A DNA stretch of 64,000 nt from Utricularia gibba (GCA_002189035.1 NEEC01000015.1:2108001-2172000); one strand, 5' to 3'; counted from the stretch's first letter, positions 36,380 through 49,125 are shown. Notes: a model not told the origin generated them from the sequence alone. Made by a program: numbers and translations.

Positions 36380-38806
36380 CACCAATGCTTCTGCATCTGG
36401 TCCAGAATACAATCTCATGATGGAACTCAGAGATCAGCTGGCAATGTGAGGGGCAGTAAAACCAAAACTAAATGGCTGAATATAGGTTGGATTTCAAGAT
36501 CATTGGAAATGTAGTCATTGCACTTCCCGGTCAGAAGCAATAAACATGATGGTTTTATACTAGACAGAATCGCATTCTGAAGCACCGAATCTGTGAAAAC
36601 TTTAGCAGGATTATTTTAACAGTTGGCATCTTCCAGTTCCTGGAGTGTTCTGATGAAACTTCACAGTAGTAGATAAGAGGAAAAATACACATTTTTTTTC
36701 CTGTGAGATTCAGGCATGATTAACCATTGAAAAGGAATTGTCAAAAGCACCATTTACGCACTCAATAATACCTGAAAAAATAACTCTTCGTTCAACAAAC
36801 GCGGCTGAAATCAAAGACTGCGCGCGATCCATTGCGAATACCTCAAGTACAACAAAGAGCCAGTATACCAAGATGTTGAACTTTCGCAGCGATTATGTAC
36901 AGCAGAAATGTGAGATGAAGGCAGACGCTACGATGCCAAGGCCACCGTCGTCGTCGCCGATTCGTTCACGTTGTTTGGTCTCGCGATCAGGGGAAGAGAA
37001 AGTTGACATGCATCGACCACCTAAAATGCACCGCTATCGTGACGCCGCCTTTTCCATGCCCATCAAAGTTAACGTGCGCCCTATGCGATGAACTTTTCTT
37101 GGGCTTCTTCACTAGCCCAGCCCATGCTTATCAGTTTTCTTAATACATTTGTATTAAAACAAAATATTAATTAATTCACTTTCTGCTGCAAACTGCAACA
37201 CCATATCACACTTTGGTTGTTTTCATAAAAAACCATTTTTTTATCATGAATTATTAATAATAAAATTAGATTAAATTCAATTGAATTACGATTAAACCGT
37301 GATTAAATAGAACAGTTTATGGTTTTCAACCCAAGATACATCACTGATGATGCAGGCAATATTTATAAACCACTTATATTCTATTAAATTAAATTTTAGT
37401 CTTGTAAAATTAATTTTACCTTTTAAATATATACCAGATTCTTTTTTATTAGAATTGATTTTTGAGAATTAATTCAATTTTCTGAAAAACATAGATATGT
37501 AGCATTCCATATAGAATTATTTTTAAAAATATATGTTATTCTCATTTTATTATAATTTTTTAATTTTGTTAAAATCAATTTTGAAGTAATTTTTTCAAAT
37601 GTCGGCACAATTGTTGACTCTTACAACTTCAACACAGAAACCAACCACAAGAAGAAGAAGAGGAGGAGGAGGAGGGGGAGGTTGGGAAAGCCACGATATC
37701 ACTCACATAAACTACCGCATTGATGATGATACACATTCGGGTGCTGGGGACATGGCATGTGATGGGAGTGCTCCCCACAGCATTAAGGCCGATCTTCCCC
37801 CTTGTCTCTTCCTTCATCTTCTCCCCATCACCGCATCCATGGAAAGGGAGCCCCAACTCCAACCTCATGAGCTTCAAGAAGATCCCATAGACGCATGAAT
37901 TCCCGTGTGGACCATAGAGCACCATTCCTGATTCCACGAGCTCATCATCCCTCTTGATGCCCGGGCGACTGTTCTCTATCCATAAATGCAAGTGCTGTGA
38001 CTGCCCCAGCTCCTCAATCCATGGCGTGGCCCTTCCTTTTGGGACAACCCACGCTCACTTGCATCACCCCCACAAAAAATAATGCTAGTAGTGAGGTGTT
38101 GGTTTGGGCCATGTACACCATCGCAATGTTCAGTATTTAAAAAAGGGTGTAGTTGGATTGTTTTGAATGGTGAATGATTTAAATACTCATTTGTTTATTT
38201 TTATTATAGATGATGATTGGAGAAAAAGTAATGAAGATCAATCGTTCTTGGTCGATGGATAGTAACATTGTTTTTGAGTGGAAAATCGCATCTAGTTTGA
38301 GACATTCTTTTGTATTGGGAAGGAGTGTGATAAGCTTGTGTTTGTTGGAAATTATTTCTGAAGAACGTGCATCTGTGGGAGACGATGAATTTGCTCTCTC
38401 CCACTTGTTACTTGTGCAGACTTTGGATGGTAATAATCCGACATGAAATCTGAAAAAGGGAAAAACGTGTATGGTTTTTTTATATTATCAGAACAGGAAT
38501 GATTGGTGGAGGTGAAGTTAAAAACAGCTCAATTTGGGAAGAATGGCAGCAGGGATGAATGTGGGGACGCGGTCCTGTGTCGTCGCCTCGTTCGTCACCT
38601 CAAATCACCATGTGAGCCGAAGAAAGCTGTGAAACAACTTGAAATTATTGAGGGGACAGTAAATGACATCCATGTAGGGATGAAACCTCAACTGCAGACC
38701 ATCTGGAAGGTGAAACCCATTAACCCAGAGGGTGAGTAAGCGCTCTGGGTTTCATAAATACGCACGCGCATTCTGGGCAAACGAACAGCACAACCCCATT
38801 TCAGAA
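36380..38806. other. Gene-poor interval downstream of KCS and upstream of the DUF642 gene
   Basis: Begins with the KCS 3' UTR. TGGGCT/GCCCA words occur near 37105-37125 without an obvious gene behind them. 37140-37600 is AT-rich. 37630-38054 holds an unrecognised minus-strand open frame listed separately. Close to the DUF642 start there is a TATA-like ATAAATA at 38754-38760. Confidence 0.4.
37707..38054 (-). other. Unrecognised open frame, possible exon or gene fragment
   Basis: On the minus strand 116 codons are open from 38054 to a strong donor-like site, GTTTAT|GTGAGTG, at 37707, exactly in phase. The translated sequence looks protein-like (PWIEELGQSQHLHLWIENS, ELVESGMVLYGPHGNSC, VYGIFLKLMRLELGLPFHG), with G/C-ending codons and local GC well above the flanks. 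No ATG precedes the protein-like part, so it would be an internal exon or a relic. I do not recognise a family. No partner exon is evident in the AT-rich DNA on either side. Confidence 0.25.
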
Positions 38807-40459
38807 ATGAAGGGTTTCGCGGTGTTCTTGCTACTGCTCTTTCTGGGCATTCAGCATTCTGCTTCTGCTGCTACTTTCAGAGATGGTAAGAAGAATGAAG
38901 TTGAGATTTTTAGTGGTTGGGGTTCGCTAATTTGCCTAGTTTCGGCTCTTTTGCTAGCGTTTGGTCCAACTGAAGGCCGATTTGAGGTTCACCTTGTTTC
39001 ACTGTATAGCTGATGTGATGGATCTTGCTTGCGTAATAGCTCTGTTTGTAAATTTTTTCCTTTTTGGTCACTGCAAAATGCTTCTTATGTTTCTGCTGAA
39101 TCCGATCCCAATTGCAGCACCCCTCATGGCTTCCACGAGAAAAAAAAGGCATTCACCTGACCATCCCTAGTCTTCTGCTGTTGATACTTGCGCCTTTCCT
39201 GATTGCACTGTGTTTGTGTTGATTGAATTCCCATCTCTAAAACTTCAAAACAAGGCCTGCAGCAGCCGTGCTCAAGCCAGAACTATTATCCTAGGAAGTT
39301 TATCTATCTGCAGATGATTTCTATTGTATTCGTTGATGTTACAGTCTGGCTTAATGAACCATCTTCAGGGCTGCTGGACAATGGTAACTTCGAGATGGCT
39401 CCGGATCCCACGAGCCTCAATGGGACGATCATCAAGAGCCGTTTCGCCATCCCAAAATGGGAAATCTCTGGCTTTGTTGAGTACATCAAAGCTGGTCAGA
39501 AGCAGGGCGACATGCTCCTAGTTGTGCCGGAGGGGGCTGCTGCGGTTCGCCTCGGGAACGAGGCTTCGATCAAACAAAAGATCAGCGTAACTCCAGGAAT
39601 GTACTATTCCATCACTTTTAGTGCTGCAAGAACATGCGCACAAGAGGAGCGTGTAAATGTCTCTGTGGCTCCAGACTCTGGAGTTCTCCCCGTCCAAACC
39701 TTGTATAGCAGCAATGGATGGGACTCGTACGCCTGGGCGTTTAAATCCTTTTACAACGTCGCTGAGATTCTGATTCACAATCCAGGGGTCGAAGAAGATC
39801 CTGCCTGCGGCCCTCTCATTGATTCTGTTGCCATCCGAGCTCTGTATCCTCCGAAACTAACGAACCGTAAGCCCCATTTGGGATCAGCGCTGCTGATCTT
39901 GTAGTTTTCGCTGAACTGTTTGTTCTCTTGCAGAAAACCTTCTGAAGAATGGAGACTTTGAAGAAGGACCGTATATCTTCCCTAACACGAGCTGGGGAGT
40001 TCTTGTCCCCCAAATATCGAAGACGACAACTCCCCACTCCCGGCATGGACCGTCGAGTCGCTGAAAGCCGTGAAATACATCGACGCCGCCCATTTCTCCG
40101 TTCCGCAAGGCCAACGTGCGATCGAGCTTGTAGGAGGAAGGGAAAGCGTCGTTGTTCAGGTGGCTAGAACCATCGTCGGAAAGACTTACCAGCTTACCTT
40201 TGCTGTTGGAGACGCTAGCAATTCGTGTGAAGGGTCTATGGTGGTTGAGGCCTTCGCCGGAAGAGCAACGGCGAAAATTCCGTATCAGTCCGGAGGTAAA
40301 GGAGGGTACAAGAGGGCTGTTCTTAGATTCGTGGCCTCAGCCGCTAGAACCAGAATCATGTTTCTCAGCACATACTATCACACCAGGAGCGATGACTTCG
40401 CCTCCCTCTGCGGCCCTGTCATCGACGATGTGAAGCTGCTCAGTTCCCGTACTGCGTAA
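38807..40459 (+). CDS. DUF642 cell-wall protein (BIIDXI/DGR family), frameshifted in its third exon
   Basis: Secreted plant-specific protein with two galactose-binding-like (CBM-like) domains; family members bind cell-wall polysaccharide and influence pectin methylesterase activity. Exons 38807-38885, 39369-39866 and 39934-40459. Signal peptide MKGFAVFLLLLFLGIQHSASA. First domain: GLLDNGNFEMAP, VPEGAAAVRLGNEA, TFSAARTCAQ, CGPLIDSVAIRAL. Second domain: NLLKNGDFEEGPYIFPNTSWGVL, then VESLKAVKYIDAAHFSVPQG, YQLTFAVGDASNSCEGSM, SLCGPVIDDVKL. Between WGVLVP and the SPLPAW block the frame shifts: the C-run at 40007-40011 is one base short, and a sixth C restores PPNIEDDNSPLPAW and a 367-aa protein, the usual length. 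A TATA-like element lies about 50 bp upstream of the start. Confidence 0.88.
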
Positions 40460-41064
40460 TGAACAGCTGCAGCAAAGCAACTACAGTGAGCATCGACTGA
40501 TGCAGCCTTTACCTTTATCGCTTTGAGCTTTCATACAGAAATGCAAAACCTTTTATCACTATAACATGTTTTGAAAACTGGGCTCGTCCGAGCTACTTCC
40601 ATGCTGATGTTTTACAGTGCATTTAAAGTGTTCACAAGTTACATATCAGATTTCCCTCATGTCCAAGCTCTGAGCAACTTCAAATGCGCAATATCAGCAC
40701 TTCTGAACTAACTTAATCTTCTTTCTTCTCTATGAACTAGAAGGTATACCAAGAAAATATGCTGACTGAACAATAACAGCGACTGAAACACAAGAAACAA
40801 GAAACTTCATGCAAAGCATTCCAAACGATGATTGTTCTGATCTGTTGACCTGACAACGAGGACCCCTGGTTGTGTATTCGTGTGCATTATTCTTCTGAAC
40901 CAGATTCTTAAATTGAATGAATACAGGGATACAAGGACGAGACCTTTAAATGAACATGAGGATGTATGGAAAAGAACTGATGGGGAAGGGAGGGTTCAAT
41001 TATTTGATAACTTTGAAAAATTTTCCAGATGAAAAGACGGTTTCAAGTGCATTTGTAGCTCCTT
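40460..41064. other. Convergent 3' UTR interval
   Basis: The DUF642 gene and the next minus-strand gene end toward each other here. No further coding frame or repeat was recognised. Confidence 0.5.
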
Positions 41065-41918
41065 TCAGGCCAGCCATTCTCCATCGATTTCTTCAATTTC
41101 TTCGATCTCCAACCTGCAATACATTTATGAGTTCAAGTAAAAACTTTTTGAAAAGAGATCACTTACCATGGGAGAGTAGAATCCGGAGAAGAATCATAGG
41201 TTGAAGTAGGATAGAATGGATTTGGCAAGCTGGCTTCATTTGGATTGATCCATGGAGGAAACTCTGTAACTGGGTGAAACACAGGATCTTCTTCTTCTTT
41301 ATCGTCTTTTTGATCGTCGAACTCCTCCATTTCCATGGAGGTTAAGAATTCGAAGCGCCATTCTGTTTTCACAGAATCAGTTGATTTGATCTCCTTTTCA
41401 TCCACTGCTTGACTAGAGCTTGAATCTGTGATCTGGGTTTCCTCCGCAGTCGCCGGAGTTGACTCATCGCAGCTTTGATTTGATTGGGAGGAGGGAGTGA
41501 TCGACAAATTGAAGCTCTCGAGGTTAAGATTGAGGCCTAGAACTTGATTGGGGAGTGTGAAAGTGGAGTTCTCTTGGATCGATGGAACAGGGAATATGTG
41601 ACTTGGTGAAAAATCGATGAAACTGGCTTGCGAAATTTGATGCGACATCGCCGACGTCTCCTTTCGGCGTTGCTTGGAAGCCCGATGAAACTTGAGGGCG
41701 GCGACGATTTCCCTTCTTGCCTCCGCCATATTCATCAGCCGCTCCGGTCTCGTTGTCTGGATTCTTCTTCTGACACGCTGCTGCTTATGATGCGGTGGTT
41801 TCGCCAGAATTCGATCGGAAAACTCATCCTTTTCTTTGGATGATGATCTCATTTCCTTGACGAGTGTCCGAATGTCGGCGCCAGAAAAATGGAGTTCGTT
41901 TTCTCGTCCCGGCCTCAT
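41065..41918 (-). CDS. Acidic plant protein of unknown function ending in EIEEIDGEWLA
   Basis: Two exons: 41918-41167 and 41113-41065. The apparent stop after TLPW is intronic: CCATG|GTAAGTGA is a consensus donor, and the second exon adds LEIEEIEEIDGEWLA with phase preserved (266 aa). The N-terminal third is basic and helical (LVKEMRSSSKEK, RVRRRIQTTRPERLMNMAEARREIVAALKFHRASKQRR). The middle is Ser/Gln/Thr-rich with a possible EAR-like LNLNLESFNL. The tail is acidic (DDQKDDKEEEDP) with a short Trp/Pro motif (EFPPWINPNEASLPNPF). I recognise the style of a plant regulatory protein but no named family. TGGGCC motifs near 42583-42605 lie upstream. Confidence 0.75.
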
Positions 41919-42736
41919 GCTCTCCGATAATCAACTCATACTTTTAGAAAGTGGAGGAGATGAAGAGCTTCGGAAATCATGGAGTTGTTGGTGGCGAATA
42001 ACGGCGGTCCAATGGAGAACATGGCGGTGCCGCCTGATACGAATAAATGCAGCGCAGAAGAGAGCAGAGAAGAGCTGGTTAAGAATTGGAGGCGCATTTT
42101 TTTTTCACATAAATATCATATTATTTTTTTGTATTTTTAAAACATATTTGATATTTACACTTTATTATTTATGTATAATTATATTAAGTAATTATAATAT
42201 AAAAATCCCATTAATAATTCTTTTTTATGATAAATAAAATTGTAAGTTACTATTTTTTAAAATTATTTCCTCTTTTGGTATTAATATAAATAATACGTAA
42301 TTTGTTTATGGTTTATCGGATTGCCACAAAAATAATGACGCGACAGCTCATCGTTTTCATCTCACGTTTGGGCATTAAAATATTAAAATATCTGCTCCAA
42401 TATATCTCTGTACGGCAACAGTTTCCAAGATTGGCCCTGAGGTGAACATCGAATAATCTTTTTATTCTTATCTGTTAGAGAGGTTTAAAAAATTAAATAA
42501 ATTGGAATTAAAATCCACAAATAGCAGGATTTAGAACCCAAGACTGTCGCATGGGGTTACAATTTTGTGGGTCAATATATTGGGCCGGGGTCTAAAGGGC
42601 AGGCCCATAAGCAATACAATTCCCAAATTCTGGAATCGGAACCCTAATTTCCAGGAGCGGCGTGCAAGAAGCCTGAGAGCGGCGATTTTTTTGTTTTTTC
42701 TTTTTCCGACGAATCCGGGTGAAGCTAGAGATATTG
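41919..42736. promoter_or_regulatory. Promoter of the acidic protein gene, AT-rich DNA and F-box 3' UTR
   Basis: The left part is the leader/promoter of the minus-strand gene. 42100-42500 is AT-rich filler. TGGGCC/GGCCCA motifs occur around 42583-42605, close to the 3' end of the F-box gene. No gene is seen. Confidence 0.35.
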
Positions 42737-43920
42737 CTATGAAACGGAAGCTTCGATTCTGGGTTCAAACGACAAAGCGCTGACGAATTCTCTGTTTTCT
42801 CCGTCTTTAAGAAATCCGGGCAATTCTTCCCAGTGGTTGGATTGCAGATCACACGTGTAGTAGCGGCACATTTCTGTGGAGTTTGCACAAACCAGCATTT
42901 TCCGGCCAGTGGCGGTGCAGTTTATGTCCACTTTGTTGCCGGAGAATTCGTAGGACATCGCGGGAGGCATGGCCGCGGTCTGTCGCCAGCTTCCTGTGGA
43001 TTTGTCCCAACACCAGATGCGTAAGCTCGCCGTTTCGAGAAACTCTGACAGCAGAACTACGTGCATTTTCCCGAGGATTCAATTAGATCGATTGAATACT
43101 CGGAGAATTCCGGTAGCAGCGTCGGGTACACAGACAAGTCTCGACGCGTGAGATTGCAGGCGATTACAGATCCAGAAGAGCTCAAAAAGTGCAAGATTTC
43201 GTCTTGGTTTTCATCGGTCGTGAGAATCGAAGAGTATTGCTTTGATGGGCTTCTTTGAAAATCAGCCGAGACCACATCGCCGCGTTTGCTCAAGAAATAC
43301 TGCGTACAGTTTTCAGTGTCATCGCGCTCCTCAGTCTCCAGCGAATTGCTGGCTTCTGTGGTGAGCGATGTTTCTGTTCCCCATCGAGCAGCAATGGAGT
43401 TGTACTCGATAAATGTCAGCTTCGGTAGCTCGCCGGAAACCACGATTACCTTAAAAAACTCGCCTTTCGACGTCAAGGCAACCGCCCGAATCGGCAATTT
43501 GGTTTCCGGAGGAAGTGGATCCAGCCTGAGAAGGGACTGGGTCACCGGATTACCAACGGCGAACTCCCCATCACGGTGGTGGAAGCAGATAAGCCCGTGA
43601 GAGGTAGCAACAGGGACCAAGTCGGAGTACACGTCCTTCACCTGCGGAAGACTCCTCCACGTATTCTCCGAAGAGTCATAAACAACAGGGGCCTGTGAGC
43701 CGCAGCAAGAGTCGACCATATAAAACCAGGGTTCTCTGGCCGGAACCCTGCTGCAGGCCCTGCGGAAGGTAGCGGAATCCGCGGTGGATTTCCATCTCTT
43801 GCAAACAGAGGAGAGACGGAAGAAGAAAGAAGTGGGGAGGAAGGAGAGAAGCGTCTCGAGAAGATCTTGAGGCAAATGATCAACTTGCGCTTCATCTCCA
43901 AACTTTCTTTTGGAGGCCAT
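42737..43920 (-). CDS. F-box protein with kelch/FBA-like C-terminal region, frameshifted
   Basis: Substrate receptor of an SCF ubiquitin ligase by family. Single exon. The chosen start is the ATG at 43920 (MASKRKFGDEAQ); the upstream open frame to 44151 is hydrophobic and not typical. The F-box is near residues 14-55: DHLPQDLLETLLSFLPTSF, RLSSVCKRWKSTADS. Beta-propeller-like blades follow (YDSSENTWRSLPQ, HGLICFHHRDGEFAVGNPVT). The frame stops at 43057 after IESSGKCT, but the next frame continues exactly with VVLLSEFLETASLRIWCW, RQTAAMPPAMSYEFSG and the family ending FEPRIEASVS. One extra A in the run at 43066-43069 (T on the plus strand) would join them as SSGKMHVVLLSEF and give 394 aa. Confidence 0.85.
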
Positions 43921-46165
43921 GGATGGATGGGAGGAGAGTGAGTTTGACAACGAGTTTATAGAGTTGACAAGAAGAGGAGAGGGGAGCAAAAGCAAGGAGG
44001 AGAAAAGCAAAAGCCATTGACACGCAGGAAAAATGATTAAGAACGGTATCACGGGGGAGAAGAAAAGGTAAAGTGGATACAGCACATGATACCAGTAAAA
44101 CAGCCAAACACTTGGACGAATTGAAATTGGGTCGAAGACATAAAAGAACATATCCCTGCCCAGCGATGCGGCTCACAGTGGATTGATGATTCTCTGGCCA
44201 TGGCCATGGCCATGGATGGCTTCCGCTTCACTTTTTCGCTGCTCAGCAGCAAAAGTCATACATGTGAACACTGCTGTCATGAGAGTTCAAAACCAGGCGT
44301 GTGATATCGAATAAATCCCTAACTAAGCATTCCCACTTGGTATTAGCACTAAACCTGCCCACCCTTCAGTGCTTGCTTGCTTGCCTGAACCGCTGGCTAA
44401 ATGGAATGCTTCCAAGTTCTAATTCTGCTCTACTTTTTGTCCCATAATCAACCCAGTTTCTCCAAATGCCTATAAAACTCCATTGTTGGACAGTTAAGAA
44501 AAAGCAGGGGTTTTGATTTTGGGTGGAAGCAGCTTTGGTGCAGAGCTCAAAGTGGGATGGAGCATCCAAAGCTGGGTCTTGACTTCTTTTCATTAGCGCA
44601 AAACACTGTGAATCAGTTTTCCTTCTCCTTTTTTGGCTTAGGATTCCACCGCTTTTTTCTCAGCCCACGGGGAAGGAATATTATCTGCTGATTTATTAGA
44701 AACGGGTTACTTTGTCAGCTTATGGTAATTACACCCCTTTTCCATGCGTGCCGTTGACATCACCCCTAACATGCCGTCATACTGTAATAATCTTTTTTTT
44801 CCTTTTTGACGGCCAGCCGGACAAACCAACTCCGTGCTTTGGTTCCAAAGCGTCGGTTTGAAGACACGAAAGTGCATGCAGATCCGGACAGAAGCATTAC
44901 AAATTAGAGAACGTAGTTTTCTTTCTTTACCTGTCTGCAGTAGCACGTAAGAAAGATGAGGGTTTTAGCGCACATCTTAAGATGGAACCAAAAGAAAAAT
45001 ACAGTGAAAAATATTGAAGTAAACTCTGCGAAATCAGTTATGTAAGTTGCTTTATATCGTGATGTGGAAATTGAATTGTTTGGCATACATATATAAAGAA
45101 AGTAAACAATATTGTCATATAAGCAAGACAATTGTAATTTGGGAAACGAAAATTTAATTCTACTTCTAAATTGAGTTTCTCTCTATCTAATTCTATTTTC
45201 AAGAAGTTCTAATCATTCATTTACATTCCGAAATGTACTTTTATTATACATGACGTTGTCAACCACTCAAAGTCCGCAAATGATGGATATGTATTGTAAC
45301 GAAACTTTCTTATGTTACAAGATTGTTTACTTTCTTCACACATCAATACTAAAAAAACCCAATTTCCATCACATGAATCTATATTGAATGTGTACATGAA
45401 CAAGAGCGGCGGTTCATGAGCAGACAGAGCCATCAATTCTTGTGGTGCCCGCGTGATCTGATCCCCTTCCCATTCTTGCATCAGTCTAGCTGCTGAGTCA
45501 CAATGACGTGGCATCATGCAGGAAACAGATCGCTCGCCATTCCCGGGTGGGAAGCTGGGGCTCTACCCAGATGCTACTTTAGATGCATACCAGTATCTAA
45601 TAATATCTTATAATATGATATTGTTCGTTTCATACTTTTTATATTCTTAATTTGGATTGATGGTTCTTTTATTTAATGATGTGGAATATCTAGATAGTGA
45701 CTATAGTAAGTTCCAATGTTGCAAGGAGGCACTAGAGTATTTGACTTTGAAGTACACTAAGTCTTCGGGTACAAAAACAACTATTGCATTTAAATGCGAT
45801 GCAGCTACGGTAAGCCCTAAACCGCAAACTTTGCACTGGAGTGGAAAAAACTACTGCGGTAATTAAATGAATTATAATAGCAGGCTTAGGTCAATCTGGT
45901 AATTTTAATTATGGAATCAATGTAAGGGGTCTATTGAAGAGTAACAGTAACAGAGTGAGCTGGAAAAATTTACCTGCCGTAAAAAAAAGGGAAAATGAAA
46001 ATCGCAACTTGATTTCGACTGGGCCGATCTACCCAGAAGGGTGCTGCACCCTATCGCGAAAAAAACTTAACGGAAACTTCAGATCGCGAAATCTCTCTTC
46101 TCTCTCTCCCTCTCGCGCTCTGAAAGGAGAGATTTTGATCCGTTGCGTCGGTGGTAGAGCGGGCG
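43921..46165. other. Intergenic region between F-box and TM9 genes
   Basis: A small GGCCAT repeat lies at 44196-44215. The remainder is mixed AT-rich and moderate-GC DNA with scattered short open frames (for example on the minus strand 45221-45517) that carry no recognised motif. The TM9 promoter and leader occupy the right end, with CT-rich initiator-like sequence at 46090-46130. Confidence 0.4.
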
Positions 46166-49125
46166 ATGGGATCTCAGGGCATTTGCTGCTTTTTCTTGTT
46201 TATCTGCGTCAGCAGTGTGCTGTTTTGTCAGACCTCTTACAGCTTCTACCTTCCTGGCGTTGCGCCGGAAGACTTCCGATCGGTGTGTTATTGGATCCTC
46301 TTTTTATGTTTTTTTTTTCTATTCCATTGCGGTTTTGGTTGGGTGTCTCACTGGTTATCCATGCTCGTGTTTTCATCGGAAATACTGTCCGTGTGCTGTT
46401 TTGATTTGGGGGTACTGGTCGGATTGGATCTTCGATGGATGTGGTTAATGCCATCGTTTGTTGCAGATTTAGCAGTTTCTGATACTTTGCTGGCGGCCTG
46501 TTTCACGCTTTTGTTCTTTTGAAAGTGTTTGTTGGTCGATTTGCATTTGTAAATCGCACAGGAATATTGAAATCCGTGGGACATGTTTTGATTTTTTTTT
46601 TTCTTCTTGGATTTGTCTTCTTAAGTGAATGTTGTTGACAATGTGCATGCACATGATCAAGTTCTTACATTTCAATTAGATCCTAGACTTTGAGCCGCGT
46701 AATATTCAGTGGAGTTCAGTAAATATTGTCAAATACTGGGAACTTATTTTCCATTTCCAAATGCAGGGTGATTTGCTGAATGTGAAAGTGAATAAGTTGA
46801 CTTCTGTCAAGACTCAACTGCCGTATTCGTACTATTCTCTTCCATTTTGCCGCCCAGAAACCATAGTTGATAGCAGAGAAAACCTTGGCGAAGTTCTTCG
46901 TGGTGATCGCATTGAGAACTCTCCTTATGTGGTATATGTTTTATACTTAGTGTTTCTGTATGAATACTGAATGCCTTCTCTGGGAATGACTGTTTAATGT
47001 TGAATTCTTGTCGTGCAGTTCAAAATGAGGCAACCACAGCTGTGCAATATTGTCTGCCGAACTACCCTGGATGCCAATACTGCTAAAGAATTCAAAGAAA
47101 AGATTGAAGATGAATACCGTGTTAACATGTATGATTGGCATCACTTTATTATATATGTTTTTTAGATGGAGTTTTATTTTGAGGCGTGTCTTTATATGAC
47201 TTTAGTACCTTGCTTGCAGGATCCTTGATAACCTCCCCTTGGTTGTTCCTCTACCAAGGTCTGAACAGGAACCTCCTCTTTACCAGTTGGGATTTCATGT
47301 GGGCTTGAAAGGGCAGTACGCTGGTGTAAGTACTTAATTAGACCTGTAGATTGTATGAGCAATATCGATGGTGGAATTTTTTCTGCTGTCATGTCTTCAT
47401 GTGCTTCACTCTGGTTCTATAAATGTAAAATTCAAATGTGTAAATTTGAGGAAATCTATGGTAGAGAATCCTCTACATAACTTTCCCAATGTTTGCTCCT
47501 ACACTGACTAATATTGATCAATAACAGAGCAAGGATGAAACCTACTTTTTACATAACCACCTCAGCTTCACTGTGAAGTTTCATAGAGATGAGATGACTG
47601 ATTCTGCAAGGATTGTGGGCTTTGAGGTCACACCTTTTAGGTCAGTTCTTCTAGTGAACAATTTCTTGAAACACTTTTTTGCTCCTAATCTAAGCATTCA
47701 GTTTCTGTATCATAATTTTTTCTCATTTTTTTCATGCGATAGTGTCAAACATGAGTATGATGGACAGTGGAATGATAACACTCGTTTAACAACATGTGAT
47801 CCCCACGCAAAGCAAACAGTTTCTTCCTCAAACTCCCCTCTGGAGGTTGGAGATAATCAAGAAATCATTTTTACTTATGATGTCAATTTCCAGGTACTTA
47901 ATTCTTACATTTTTTCCCTTGTCTTTTCTTCGAATTTTGTTTTGGTTATTGGAGCCTGGAATTTCAGGAGAGTGATGTGAAATGGGCGTCCAGATGGGAC
48001 CATTATCTTCTTATGGCAGATAACCAAATACACTGGTTTTCTATTGTGAATTCTCTGATGATCGTCCTCTTCCTTTCTGGCATGGTTGCAATGATAATGC
48101 TGAGGACACTTTATCGGGATATCTCTAAGTACAATGAACTTGAGACTCAGGAAGAAGCGCAGGAAGAAACTGGCTGGAAACTGGTTCATGCAGATGTGTT
48201 CCGGACGCCTGCCAACTCTGATTTGCTGTGTGTTTTTGTTGGAACTGGAGTTCAGTTCTTTGCTATGGTCCTTGTCACCATGTTGTTTGCCGTTCTTGGA
48301 TTTCTGTCTCCCGCAAATCGAGGTGGCCTTATGACAGCCATGCTGTTTCTCTGGGTTTTTATGGGACTCTTCGCTGGCTATGCATCTTCCCGGCTTTACA
48401 AAATGTTCAAGGGAACGGAATGGAAGAGTATAGCCCTCCATACCTCCTTTTTCTTCCCCGGTACAGTTTTTGCAGTTTTCTTTGTTCTCAACGCCCTCAT
48501 CTGGGGCCAGAAGTCCTCTGGAGCAGTCCCATTTGGTACAATGTTTGCTCTGGTTGTCCTGTGGTTTGGGATCTCCGTCCCTCTAGTTTTCGCAGGCAGT
48601 TTTGTGGGTTTCAGAAAGCCTGCAATTGAACCTCCTGTTAAGACGAACAAGATACCCCGGCAGATCCCTGAGCAGCCCTGGTACATGAACCACCTCTTCC
48701 TGATCTTCATTGGAGGCATTCTCCCATTTGGAGCCGTCTTCATTGAGCTCTTCTTCATCCTGACATCCATATGGCTGAACCAGTTCTACTACATCTTTGG
48801 GTTCCTCTTCATCGTCTTCATCATCCTCCTGATCACCTGTGCTGAGATCACCATCGTTCTCTGCTACTTCCAGTTATGCAGCGAGGATTACCTCTGGTGG
48901 TGGAGATCTTACCTCACATCCGGTTCCTCGGCACTCTACCTTTTCCTCTATGCAACCTTCTACTTCTTCACCAAGCTGGACATAACGAAGCCTGTCTCCG
49001 GTGCTCTCTACTTCGGATACATGCTGATCGCCGCCTACTCCTTCTTCGTCCTCACGGGGACCATTGGCTTCTATGCTTGCTTCACCTTCACGAGGCTCAT
49101 TTATGCTTCTGTTAAGATAGATTGA
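46166..49125 (+). CDS. Transmembrane 9 superfamily protein (endomembrane protein 70)
   Basis: Nine-pass Golgi/endosome protein of the EMP70/TMN family, implicated in sorting of membrane proteins. Seven exons: 46166-46282, 46767-46931, 47019-47128, 47220-47325, 47528-47640, 47743-47893, 47968-49125. They total 1920 nt (639 aa), the family size. A signal peptide ([20 protein letters not shown]) precedes the lumenal domain: [59 protein letters not shown]. The membrane part holds nine hydrophobic segments in the last exon, with the conserved ASRWDHYL and [27 protein letters not shown] (shown here only as segments). It ends in KID, fitting the C-terminal KXD/E signal known to hold EMP proteins in the Golgi. 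Closest recalled relatives: Arabidopsis TMN8/TMN9. Confidence 0.95.

Noticed and set aside
36738-37091. 117-codon plus-strand frame downstream of KCS
   Set aside because: Composition is not protein-like over most of its length and no motif or homologue is recognised.
43921-44151. In-frame N-terminal extension of the F-box protein
   Set aside because: The added 77 residues are hydrophobic and of leader type. F-box proteins start near the F-box and MASKRKFGDE is a normal beginning.
45221-45866. Open frames of 70-98 codons in the F-box/TM9 gap
   Set aside because: No domain, no splice context and AT-rich surroundings.
47905-48441. 178-codon minus-strand open frame
   Set aside because: Antisense to conserved TM9 coding sequence; its low-complexity character reflects the opposite strand.
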